From Clostridium sp. CF012 (GTDB lineage: Bacteria; Bacillota; Clostridia; Clostridiales; Clostridiaceae): DNA of 64,000 nucleotides. The stretch is from contig NZ_JAHLEF010000019.1 of NCBI RefSeq assembly GCF_018861755.1, forward strand, positions 1 to 64,000. The letters run 5' to 3'. A model generated the notes under the pieces. That model did no database searches, had not been told where the DNA came from, and worked only from the letters and a program-made list of their open reading frames with translations. A program made the position numbers and the translations under genes. Below are positions 53,975-62,520 of the stretch, in pieces. Numbering within the stretch: the stretch's first letter is position 1; each line of letters opens with the position of its first letter.

Positions 53975-54460
53975 ATGATAAAAACAAATGCTATGCGAAT
54001 TTTAGATAAAATGAAGCTAGGATATGAGGTTATAACTTATGATGTTAAAGATAATAAAATAGATGGAATAGCTGTGTCAAAAAAGATAGGTAGAGATGAA
54101 AAATATGTTTATAAAACTTTAGTTACCAAGGGAATGTCTAAAAATATTTATATTTTCCTGATTCCAGTTAGAGAGGAAATAGATTTTAAAAAAGCAGCTA
54201 AAGTAACTAACGAGAAGACGATAGAAATGCTAGATTTAAGTGAACTTCAACAATATACAGGATATATTAGAGGGGGATGTTCACCTATAGGTATGAAGAA
54301 ACAGTATAAAACATTTATAAATAATAGTGCTCTTGAAATAGAAACCATAATTGTAAGTGCTGGGAAAATAGGATTTCAAATAGAAATTAATCCAAATTTA
54401 TTAATAGGTATTATAGAAGGCTCATTCCATGATTTAATAAAATCAACTAACAATGATTAA
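53975..54460 (+). CDS. ybaK: YbaK/EbsC Cys-tRNA(Pro) deacylase
   Basis: 161-residue YbaK-domain protein with KTLVTKG carrying the conserved Lys, and GYIRGGCSPIGMKK. It removes cysteine from misacylated tRNA-Pro in trans. Length is full. AAGGGG precedes the ATG. It is monocistronic. Confidence 0.9.
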   Translation: MIKTNAMRILDKMKLGYEVITYDVKDNKIDGIAVSKKIGRDEKYVYKTLVTKGMSKNIYIFLIPVREEIDFKKAAKVTNEKTIEMLDLSELQQYTGYIRGGCSPIGMKKQYKTFINNSALEIETIIVSAGKIGFQIEINPNLLIGIIEGSFHDLIKSTNND

Positions 54461-54775
54461 GGAATAATAACATAAATTTCTTTGTATTTGCGGAATTCGA
54501 CTTAAAATGCTATACTTATAATAGGAAAGCATAGTAAAATAGACAGTTAGAGTAAATTAGATATTCAAGGACGATATGTTTGAAATTGAATAGAGTATTG
54601 GAATTTTTAAAATAAGGTGAAATAATTAAGAGAAAATATTTTATAACTGAACTATGAACCGGGCATACTATGTTAGATAGGAAAGTTTGAGGCAAAGTTT
54701 GAAGTTTAAGCACTTTAACTCAAAAAGTTAAAGTGCTTTTGTATTTATTAATAATTAAATGTTGAAGGAGAGATT
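54461..54775 (+). other. Structured untranslated leader ending in a terminator
   Basis: A TATAAT at 54517-54522 (weak -35) is followed by about 190 nt without an ORF and a perfect 13-bp terminator hairpin (AAGCACTTTAACT / AGTTAAAGTGCTT, 54708-54738) with T-run, only 36 nt before the PLP-GNAT start. This could be an attenuator or a small RNA. No known riboswitch core was recognised. Confidence 0.5.
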
Positions 54776-56122
54776 ATGAGAAAAAGTGGAAGAACACCGT
54801 TAATGAGAGCGAAGAAATTAGAAAAGTTATTAAACGTTGGAGAAATATATTTGAAGCTTGAAGGAGCTAATCCATCGGGGCATAAATATGACCGTATTTC
54901 AGAGGTTTTAGTAAAGGATGCTGTTGCTAATGGTTTTAAGAAAATTTTAGTTGATGGCTCTGAAAGTTATATAAAGTCAGTAATGTTATTTGCAAATTTG
55001 AAGGAACTTGAAGTTAAAGCTCCACTATTCAAAAATGAAAAATGGAAATTATCTCGATTAGATAAGGATATTTTATTAGATTTACGAGATAAAAAAGAGA
55101 ACTTTACACGCCCGGAGTTAAGAGATATAGCAGAGAAAAACAATATGTACTTAACCTGTGAATGGGATTTAAATACCATAGTAAGTCATCTTATCTTCGA
55201 AGACATGACTAAAGAATGTTTGGAACGTATGGATTTTAAAGTAGATACAATAACCACAAAATTAGGATTCGGGTATACACTATCAAGCATTTATAGTGGC
55301 TTAATAAAAAGTTGGGTTCATGAAGAATTAAGCGAAATACCTCAATTGTTATGTGGTGCGGGTCCATCATGGGAAGATCACCTTAATCAATACGTTAGGA
55401 AAATGAATATTATCCAAATTGAAAGCAATAGCACTAAAAAAACATCTTTTGTTTTACCTGATAGAAATACAGATATGGTTGAAAGTGTTAAGAAAATTAT
55501 TTTGGAGACAGGTGCAGAAATGATTGATATTGAAGAAGAGGATCTTAAGCTGGCAGTTACTATGCTACGTGATTCTGAGGGCGTTATTGTTTCAAGGAAA
55601 GAAGCATATGCAATGGCAGCCTTTATCAAAAAAACGAAGCAGGGACAACTTAAAAGTGGTAAGCATTTAATTATTTTAAACGATGCAAGAAGTGAAGTTG
55701 AAGTTTGTGAAATTACTAGTTTTGATGATAAAAACAAAGATGAGTTACTGAATATGACAAGAACTTGGCTAGCAGCTTATAATGATTCAGTGGGAGAGAC
55801 AGTAGATGCTATAGAAAAAGCTATGAAAGAAGGGTTTTTGCTAATTGCCAAACGAAATGGAGAAGAACAAGGTATCTGCATTGTTGTCAATATGGGATTT
55901 GAGACGTTTATTTCTACTTATCATTTAGCTTATATTGGTGTTAAGCCTGGAAATAAAGGACGAGGTGTGGCATCAGAACTGATTGGGCGTGCAATAGAAC
56001 TTACAGACGGTAATCTATCCCTTCATGTAGATCTTGATAATAAACGTGCGAAAAATCTTTATCGCAAGATGGGATTTAATCATGTATATGACCGTATGAT
56101 ATATAACCATCCAATGGATTAA
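54776..56122 (+). CDS. Fold-type II PLP enzyme fused to a GNAT acetyltransferase
   Basis: 448 residues. The N-terminal part (about 1-300) resembles threonine synthase/dehydratase-type PLP enzymes: TPLMRAKKLEKLL, then LKLEGANPSGHKYDRIS where Lys37 would hold PLP. Residues about 305-448 are a GNAT domain with the acetyl-CoA loop VKPGNKGRGVASELI and KNLYRKMGF. One polypeptide could make and then acetylate an amino acid. The PLP half is shorter and diverged, with no clear Gly-rich phosphate loop seen, so its catalysis is uncertain. Confidence 0.72.
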   Translation: MRKSGRTPLMRAKKLEKLLNVGEIYLKLEGANPSGHKYDRISEVLVKDAVANGFKKILVDGSESYIKSVMLFANLKELEVKAPLFKNEKWKLSRLDKDILLDLRDKKENFTRPELRDIAEKNNMYLTCEWDLNTIVSHLIFEDMTKECLERMDFKVDTITTKLGFGYTLSSIYSGLIKSWVHEELSEIPQLLCGAGPSWEDHLNQYVRKMNIIQIESNSTKKTSFVLPDRNTDMVESVKKIILETGAEMIDIEEEDLKLAVTMLRDSEGVIVSRKEAYAMAAFIKKTKQGQLKSGKHLIILNDARSEVEVCEITSFDDKNKDELLNMTRTWLAAYNDSVGETVDAIEKAMKEGFLLIAKRNGEEQGICIVVNMGFETFISTYHLAYIGVKPGNKGRGVASELIGRAIELTDGNLSLHVDLDNKRAKNLYRKMGFNHVYDRMIYNHPMD

Positions 56123-56133
56123 AGTAAGAGGTC

Positions 56134-56172
56134 AAAACTACCGAAATATATTTATATTTCGGTAGTTTTTTT
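56134..56172 (+). terminator. Terminator after the PLP-GNAT gene
   Basis: A perfect 17-bp hairpin (AAAACTACCGAAATATA with its complement) followed by T-run. Confidence 0.85.
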
Positions 56173-56449
56173 GTCATTAAAGAAGTTAGAGATATAATTG
56201 AGGAAAGATAACATATACTAAATTGACACTATTTAAATACACACAAAACACTGGATATAATAATTACTTTTTCTTGACAATGCTTGTCTGTGGAAATATA
56301 ATGAAAATATAACAAAAACAATGTAAATTTCTCGGAATTTTGATCTCTATTTTTATATAAGAAAAGCTTGCTATTACAAAATACTATCTAATTTATATGT
56401 TAGAAGTAGTGCAAGTAATGTAATTTAAGGAAAGGACAACAGGTGAAAA

Positions 56450-57115
56450 ATGAATTTTATTTTAGAAATTTTTAAACTATATAGCTCTAGATTTGATTTT
56501 TTTGCTGAATTATTTATAGAGCACGTTTTGCTCTCAGGAACAGCAATTATTTTTATTACAATAATTGGGTTGTTCCTTGGGGTATATATAACAAGAAATA
56601 AGAAGGCCGCAGGAATAGTGCTTGGGATAGCAAATTTTTTATATACTATACCATCCATTGCCTTATTTGGTTTTCTAGTTGCAATATCTGGCATAGGAAA
56701 CAAAAGTGCACTAATTGCACTTACGGTTTATGGTGTTTTGCCTATAATAAGAAATACTTATGTGGGGATAAGTGAAGTGGATTCACAGATAATAGAATCT
56801 GCAGTAGCTATGGGGAGTACGAATAGTCAGCTACTTTTTAAGATACAGCTTCCGTTAGCATTACCAGTAATAATTGCAGGATTTAGAACTATGGTGGTAA
56901 TGACCATTGCCCTTGGTGGAATAGCTTCCTTTATAGGAGCAGGTGGGCTAGGCACCGCAATATGGAGAGGTATAACTACAAACTTTCCTGAAATGACAGC
57001 AGCAGGAAGCATACTTGTGGCGGCTTTAGCTGTAGTGTCGGATTTTTTCTTAGGTATTCTTGAAAAGAAAATAAGAAAAAGAGTTTTTGGAACGGCCAAA
57101 ATTGGAGGAATATAA
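56450..57115 (+). CDS. OpuC-type osmoprotectant ABC permease
   Basis: 221-residue permease with about five TM helices and the EAA-like loop ESAVAMGSTNSQLLFKIQLPLALP. It belongs to the glycine betaine/carnitine/choline OpuCB/OpuCD family. One permease gene is present where OpuC systems usually have two, so it may form a homodimer. It is directly followed by the binding-protein gene. Confidence 0.9.
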   Translation: MNFILEIFKLYSSRFDFFAELFIEHVLLSGTAIIFITIIGLFLGVYITRNKKAAGIVLGIANFLYTIPSIALFGFLVAISGIGNKSALIALTVYGVLPIIRNTYVGISEVDSQIIESAVAMGSTNSQLLFKIQLPLALPVIIAGFRTMVVMTIALGGIASFIGAGGLGTAIWRGITTNFPEMTAAGSILVAALAVVSDFFLGILEKKIRKRVFGTAKIGGI

Positions 57116-58006
57116 ATGAATAAAAAAATACTTGCAAGTGCTTTAGCACTTATTATGGTTGTAGCACTAGTTGGGTGTGGAAATAAAACAAAAAAGGTTG
57201 TGGTAGCATCAAAGCCAATGACAGAGCAATATATATTAGCAGAAATGATAACGGCTTTAATTGAAGCGAGTACTGATATAAAGGTAGAAAAGAAACTAGG
57301 TATAGGAGGGGGAACATCAAATATTCAACCAGCGATGATTAAGGGCGAAATAGACATATATCCGGAATATACAGGTACGGGTTGGCTGTTTGTACTTAAA
57401 AAAGATTTAATTAGGGATCCTGTTAAATTATATGAAGAAGTGAAAAAAGAGTACTCTACTAAATACGCTATAAAATGGCTTGGCTTATATGGTTTTAATG
57501 ACACCTATGCTCTTGCAATCAAAAAATCAGTTGCAGACAAGCTAAACATAAATACTTATTCTGATTTAGCTAGCAAAAGCGATAGCTTAAAATTTGGTGC
57601 AGAGCCTGATTTCTATGAGAGAGAAGATGGATATAAAGGTATTCAAAAGGAATATGGTTTTAATTTTAAAGAAAAGCGAGAGATGGACATAGGACTTAAA
57701 TATGAAGCAATAAATTCTGACAATGTAGATGTAATAAACGCTTTTTCAACAGATGCACTGCTTAAAAAATATGATATGAAGGTCCTTGTGGATGATAAGA
57801 ATTTCTTTCCTTCATATTTTGCTACAACTTTAATAAGAGAAGAGACACTTAAGAAATACCCAGAACTTGAACCTGTACTTAATGAGCTCCAAGGAAGAAT
57901 AAGTGATAAAGAAATGATTCAGATGAATTATTTAGTGGAAAGTGAAAAAAAAGATCCAAAAGATGTGGCAGTGGAATTTTTAAAGGGCAAAAAATTATTA
58001 AAATAG
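57116..58006 (+). CDS. OpuC-type substrate-binding lipoprotein
   Basis: 296 residues with a lipoprotein signal (lipobox LVGC, Cys21) and an OpuAC-type binding fold (KPMTEQYILAEM, DIYPEYTGTGW). It captures betaine-like osmoprotectants at the cell surface. The ATG follows directly on the permease stop codon, with GGAGG within the permease end. Confidence 0.9.
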   Translation: MNKKILASALALIMVVALVGCGNKTKKVVVASKPMTEQYILAEMITALIEASTDIKVEKKLGIGGGTSNIQPAMIKGEIDIYPEYTGTGWLFVLKKDLIRDPVKLYEEVKKEYSTKYAIKWLGLYGFNDTYALAIKKSVADKLNINTYSDLASKSDSLKFGAEPDFYEREDGYKGIQKEYGFNFKEKREMDIGLKYEAINSDNVDVINAFSTDALLKKYDMKVLVDDKNFFPSYFATTLIREETLKKYPELEPVLNELQGRISDKEMIQMNYLVESEKKDPKDVAVEFLKGKKLLK

Positions 58007-58076
58007 TAATAGAACCGCTAGTTTCTGTTCAAGCTATATTAGACCAAAAGGGTTTGTAAAGAAAGGACCAATATAA

Positions 58077-59012
58077 ATGGAACTTATTAAATTTGAAAAC
58101 GTAGAAAAATGTTATGGAAACGGGATAAAAGTAATAGACAATCTGAATTTTACTATACATAGTGAGGAGTTTATAACTTTAATTGGTAAATCTGGCTGTG
58201 GAAAAACTACTATGCTTAAACTTATAAATGGTTTAATTAAACCAGATTCAGGGAAGATATTTATAAGTGGTAAAGAGATAAGTAAGTGGGATATTATCGA
58301 ACTACGACGAAGTATTGGCTATGTAATTCAGCAGATTGGTCTATTCCCACATATGAATATAGAGGATAATATAGGGTATGTGTTAAATATTAAAAAAGTA
58401 TCGAAAGAAGAGAGAGTGAAGCAAGCTAAAGAATTAATTGATCTTGTTGGTCTTAGCTCGGAATATTTAAAAAAATATCCCAGAGAATTAAGCGGTGGGC
58501 AAAATCAGAGAGTTGGTGTGGCAAGAGCGCTTGCATCAAATCCGGATATAATTCTTATGGATGAACCCTTTGGTGCGGTGGATGATATAACAAGGAGAGG
58601 GCTTCAGGAAGAGATATTAAAACTTAACGAGAAGTTAAAGAAAACTCTAGTATTTGTAACTCATGATATAGATGAAGCCTTTAGATTGGGAAGTAGAATA
58701 GTACTTTTTGATAATGGAAAAATAGTTCAACAAGGAACTAGAAAAGAAATGATATTTAACCCGAGTAATAAGTTTGTAGAAGATTTCTTTGGTACTAAAA
58801 ATTTTACGGCATATTTAAATGTAACCCCTATAAAAGAGGTTATGATTCCAACTTTTGAACAAAAAAGTGTTCCTAGGGTCCAAGAGGAATCTTCACTTAT
58901 GGAAGGAATTAAAATATTGTTTAATTATGGACTAGACAACATAGCAGTTGAAGATAACACAGGGAAAATTGTTGGGATGTTTTCACTAAAGCATATAAAA
59001 GATAGAGTTTAA
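58077..59012 (+). CDS. OpuC-type ABC ATPase with one CBS-like segment
   Basis: 311 residues. Walker A GKSGCGKTT, signature LSGGQNQRVG, Walker B IILMDEPFGAVD and H-loop VTHDIDE are intact. C-terminal residues about 255-310 resemble a single CBS motif (NIAVEDNTGKIVGMFSL), where OpuCA usually has two; CBS domains gate transport by ionic strength or c-di-AMP. It completes the permease/binding-protein operon. Confidence 0.9.
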   Translation: MELIKFENVEKCYGNGIKVIDNLNFTIHSEEFITLIGKSGCGKTTMLKLINGLIKPDSGKIFISGKEISKWDIIELRRSIGYVIQQIGLFPHMNIEDNIGYVLNIKKVSKEERVKQAKELIDLVGLSSEYLKKYPRELSGGQNQRVGVARALASNPDIILMDEPFGAVDDITRRGLQEEILKLNEKLKKTLVFVTHDIDEAFRLGSRIVLFDNGKIVQQGTRKEMIFNPSNKFVEDFFGTKNFTAYLNVTPIKEVMIPTFEQKSVPRVQEESSLMEGIKILFNYGLDNIAVEDNTGKIVGMFSLKHIKDRV

Positions 59013-59052
59013 AGCAAATGAGAAAATGAAATGAGAATATGTTAAATTTTGA

Positions 59053-59101
59053 ACTAACAATAAGACACATAGATAATTTATCTATGTGTCTTATTGTTAG
59101 T
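59053..59101. terminator. Bidirectional terminator
   Basis: A perfect 24-bp inverted repeat with a 1-nt centre lies between the Opu operon and the convergent UPF0316 gene. Confidence 0.85.
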
Positions 59102-59103
59102 GT

Positions 59104-59613
59104 TTATCTTTTAATACCATAACCACCATATATAGTTTTAGTATCCATTAGTGAAATTACGGCTTTTATATGGGAATTTTTTATTAACTTTAATACTTCA
59201 GATTTTCTTTTTCTTTTAACGTGTAATATAAGCATTTTTTTATCTTCTTTTAGACCCTCAGCATCAATAAGAGTAACCCCTACATTTTCTGATCTCAATA
59301 TTTTAGCTAATGTACAACCATCTTTTTCAGATACTATGGCATTTATGGTCATGAGTCCTAGTGCTAATTTATCTTCTAAAATACAACCGAAATAATTTCC
59401 AAAAGAAAATCCTAATGCGTAAACCACCATTTTAAACGGTTCTTCATTTATGCCAACAAGCACTGTACCAATGACATACAGCCATATAAGTACCTCAAAA
59501 AAGCCAATAACAGCACCATAAAATTTTTCGCCCCTAGTTATAAGCACAGTTCTAACCGTGGTTAGTGAAACCTCAATTATTTTAGCGAAAAAGATAAGGA
59601 TGTAACCAAACAT
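59104..59613 (-). CDS. UPF0316 (DUF5698/DUF2179) membrane protein
   Basis: 169 residues. Three TM helices in DUF5698 (EVSLTTVRTVLITRG, FEVLIWLYVIGTVL) are followed by a cytosolic DUF2179 domain (KRKRKSEVLKLI). The family is of unknown function. ATG 59613 has AAGGAG at 7 nt; the longer open frame has no ribosome site. Confidence 0.85.
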   Translation of the reverse strand: MFGYILIFFAKIIEVSLTTVRTVLITRGEKFYGAVIGFFEVLIWLYVIGTVLVGINEEPFKMVVYALGFSFGNYFGCILEDKLALGLMTINAIVSEKDGCTLAKILRSENVGVTLIDAEGLKEDKKMLILHVKRKRKSEVLKLIKNSHIKAVISLMDTKTIYGGYGIKR

Positions 59614-60085
59614 ACGCAACGCTCCTTCATGAAAAAATTTAATGCTTGTGCGTCTTCTAATGTATATCATGCTCTTTTAAAGAAGTTTTTACAAGCCTTA
59701 TTCGTGAAAGTTAATACATATTTAACTAATATGATATTCAGTTTTAGTTAAAATATTCTGTTCTGGTTACAATAAATATTCATTCTACTACCTCGTGCAA
59801 AGCCTATTATAGTTATGTTTGCAGCTTTAGCAATACTTAGGGCCAGGGATGTTGGTGCTGAATGAGAAACTATAATTGGTATACCTGCTTTTGCTATAGG
59901 CTATTTTCTTGAACAAAATTATAAGATGATCTGTTAATTTTATAACTAATATTATATAGCTCATTTAACAGTGGTTTTTTTATTTAAAGGTAACTAATCA
60001 AATATAAAAGTTCATAAATTATTTGAAAAATGTTAACAATTAGGTTATGATAAGTGAATATAAACTAGAATAAGAGGAGAAAAGA
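59614..60085. other. Intergenic region with fdhD relic and MFS gene leader
   Basis: Apart from the fdhD fragment (59748-59917) the region shows no gene, only the leader of the MFS gene with AGAGGAG near 60074. Confidence 0.4.
59748..59917 (-). pseudogene. C-terminal relic of fdhD
   Basis: The minus-strand reading IAKAGIPIIVSHSAPTSLAL, then SIAKAANITIIGFARGSRMN and a stop at 59748-59750 matches the C-terminal end of FdhD (formate dehydrogenase sulfurtransferase: AGIPIxVSRSAPT...ITLxGFARG). No N-terminal part or Cys-containing loop is present, so a deleted gene remains as about 55 codons. Confidence 0.75.
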
Positions 60086-61507
60086 ATGGAATTAAAAAAT
60101 AACGCAAATACGAAAAAAAGGGGTTTAATTTTATTTATAGTCGTAATGGTAACATTTATGTCTACCCTAGACAGCAGTATTGTTAACGTAGCGCTGCCTA
60201 TCATGGCTAAATCTTTAAATGTTTCCTCAGGGGGCATTCAATTAGTAGTAACAAGCTATTTGATTATAATTTCAGCAACCATATTAGTTTTTGGAAGATT
60301 GGGGGATATACTTGGCAAAACAAAGGTATTTAAGTTTGGAATAGCACTATTCACACTTGGTTCACTACTTTGTGGAATATCAAGGTCATTTCCAATTTTA
60401 GTTTTGGCTAGAGTAATACAGGGAATAGGAGCTGCAGGTACTATGGCTAATAATCAAGGTATTATCACGGAAGTATTTCCAGTAAATGAAAGAGGAAAAG
60501 CACTAGGAATCACAGGAACATTTGTGGCGCTGGGATCCTTAGTAGGGCCACCACTGGGAGGATTTATAGTAAGTGCTACCAGTTGGGAATATATATTTTT
60601 AATAAACGTACCAATAGGTTTAATAACATTATTTTATGGCATTAAGATACTTCCTAAAGGACATAAAAAAGCAAAGGGGAAAATGGACGGCCTTGGAGCA
60701 TTATTGTTTATGTTTGCCATAGTTCCTCTTTTTGCAGCGCTAGGGCAAGGTCAAGAGGTTGGATTTACTCAGCCAATAATTTTGTTGGGATTTTTAATAG
60801 CAATTATTTCTTTTAGTGTGTTTATTATAGTGGAAAAGAAGCGCGAAAATCCACTATTACAACTGAAAATTTTTGAAAACAAGTTATTTTCTCTAAGTAT
60901 ATTTTGTGGATTTGTATCCTTTGTAGCCATATTTTGTTCAATTATTATTCAACCTTTTTATCTTCAAGATGTGCTTAGATTTTCACCAGCATCCACTGGA
61001 CTCGTACTTATGATTTTTCCTTTAATTTTGTCTGTAGTAGCACCCGCTAGTGGACATTTGTCAGATAAAATAGGTTCAGAAATTTTAACCTTTATAGGAC
61101 TTTTCATTACAAGTTTGGGCTTGCTATTAATGTCAACTTTAAATGAAAAGTCTTCGATAATAAGCATGGTGATTTTTATAGCTATTATGTCTATAGGGAA
61201 TGGGTTATTTCAATCGCCTAATAATTCGCTAGTAATGTCCACAGTTCCAAAGGATAAGCTAGGTATTGCTGGAAGTGTAAATGCACTTATTAGAAATTTA
61301 GGTATGGTATGCGGAATAGCACTAGCTACTACCATTTTATATAACAGGATGAGCTATAAAATTGGTTATCATGTAACAGATTATGTTATCGGGAGGAATG
61401 ATGCCTTTATTTATGGTATGAAAATTGTATATATAACTGCAGCTGTTATTTGCATGATTGGAGCTACTTTAACCTTTTTAAGATTATATAGAAGTAAATC
61501 TAAATAA
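60086..61507 (+). CDS. MFS drug exporter, DHA2 (14-TM, EmrB/QacA) family
   Basis: 473-residue membrane protein, about 14 TM helices. Motif TLDSSIVNVALP in TM1, GRLGDILG in loop 2-3 and GTFVALGSLVGPPLGG in TM5 (the exporter motif C). It extrudes hydrophobic compounds by proton antiport. AGAGGAG precedes the ATG. No regulator gene is adjacent. Substrate unknown. Confidence 0.9.
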   Translation: MELKNNANTKKRGLILFIVVMVTFMSTLDSSIVNVALPIMAKSLNVSSGGIQLVVTSYLIIISATILVFGRLGDILGKTKVFKFGIALFTLGSLLCGISRSFPILVLARVIQGIGAAGTMANNQGIITEVFPVNERGKALGITGTFVALGSLVGPPLGGFIVSATSWEYIFLINVPIGLITLFYGIKILPKGHKKAKGKMDGLGALLFMFAIVPLFAALGQGQEVGFTQPIILLGFLIAIISFSVFIIVEKKRENPLLQLKIFENKLFSLSIFCGFVSFVAIFCSIIIQPFYLQDVLRFSPASTGLVLMIFPLILSVVAPASGHLSDKIGSEILTFIGLFITSLGLLLMSTLNEKSSIISMVIFIAIMSIGNGLFQSPNNSLVMSTVPKDKLGIAGSVNALIRNLGMVCGIALATTILYNRMSYKIGYHVTDYVIGRNDAFIYGMKIVYITAAVICMIGATLTFLRLYRSKSK

Positions 61508-61531
61508 GAAAAAATTAACAATCCTAAAATT

Positions 61532-61545
61532 TTGATTTAAATCAC
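61532..61545. promoter_or_regulatory. Crp/Fnr-like palindrome before the cupin gene
   Basis: TTGAT-TTAA-ATCAC differs from the Fnr consensus TTGAT-N4-ATCAA at one position and lies about 85 nt before the cupin ATG. Confidence 0.45.
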
Positions 61546-61628
61546 ATCTATACCATGAGATTAAAAGTATAATTAGGGTATAGTAATTGAGTAGGAAAAA
61601 AATCATTTAAATAAAGGAGTTTTTAATT

Positions 61629-61970
61629 ATGAAAATAGAGAAAATATCGGATAAAATAGTATATAGTGATGAAAAATTTACAAAAAGAGTTATTTTTAAT
61701 GAAAACAGAGTTCTTAGTTTTGTTTTGAATTTTAGACCAGGCCAAGGAGTTCCAGCTCATAATCACGAACAAAGCGATCTTATGATTCATGTACTTGAAG
61801 GCCAAGGTGAAATGGGTGTAGATGGTATTATGAATGTGATTTCTAAAGGTGATGTTATACATTGCAAAGGTACTGAAGTTTTTAGTTTGAAAAATAATGG
61901 AGATACTGACATGTCATGTTTTGTAATACTTGCTCCAAATCCATCCCCAATGTATTCAAAGGAAGTATAG
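61629..61970 (+). CDS. Small cupin-domain protein
   Basis: 113-residue single cupin. Metal-ligand candidates His in PAHNHEQSD, then Glu in HVLEGQGEM and His in DVIHCKGTE. This RmlC-type barrel may be an isomerase, dioxygenase or sensor; the substrate cannot be told. AAAGGAG precedes the ATG. Confidence 0.8.
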   Translation: MKIEKISDKIVYSDEKFTKRVIFNENRVLSFVLNFRPGQGVPAHNHEQSDLMIHVLEGQGEMGVDGIMNVISKGDVIHCKGTEVFSLKNNGDTDMSCFVILAPNPSPMYSKEV

Positions 61971-62040
61971 TAACAACTTATTTACTCCCCTATAACTGCT
62001 AATAGTCAATATAAATTAATTTTGAACAAACATAAAAAGT

Positions 62041-62076
62041 ATAGCCCCAAAATATATTAGTATATTTTGGGGCTAT
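62041..62076. terminator. Bidirectional terminator
   Basis: Perfect 16-bp hairpin ATAGCCCCAAAATATA around TTAG, between the convergent cupin and zinc-ribbon genes. Confidence 0.85.
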
Positions 62077-62095
62077 TTAAAATGAAATTATTTCA

Positions 62096-62263
62096 TCACT
62101 TAGTTTTATAATATTCTGATTCATTACATATGCGACATTTTGGAAGTGTATTAGTTTTATCATCTAAAATTATTTTACCTTCACAAATTTCGCAAATATA
62201 AGTATCTTTTTCAAGTTCAATTTCTAGTTTAAGTTTAAGTTTTTCATCAACTGGATGTAACAC
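62096..62263 (-). CDS. Zinc-ribbon mini-protein
   Basis: 55 codons from GTG 62263, with GGAGG 7 nt upstream. The protein has a Lys/Glu-rich start and two knuckles, CEIC and CRIC, 21 residues apart, consistent with one four-Cys zinc or rubredoxin-like site. No larger family can be named. It has its own ribosome site and shares a terminator region, so it is likely expressed. Confidence 0.65.
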   Translation of the reverse strand: MLHPVDEKLKLKLEIELEKDTYICEICEGKIILDDKTNTLPKCRICNESEYYKTK

Positions 62264-62520
62264 AAATAAGCCTCCTTTTCTGATTATTCAACAATATCCT
62301 AAGATAATATTAACACAAAAGGATTATATTAACAATGAAAAAACGAATTTAAATAGGATAACTGTAAAGTGCTTCTATAGTTATAATATGAACAGATAAT
62401 TTACACATAAATTTTGCAAATCAGCCATATGATTTAAGGATAGTGTAATTAACATAGATTTAGTATTTATAGTATTCTCATAGCCCCGTGACTTATCATC
62501 TACCATGGAGGAGAAAAAGC

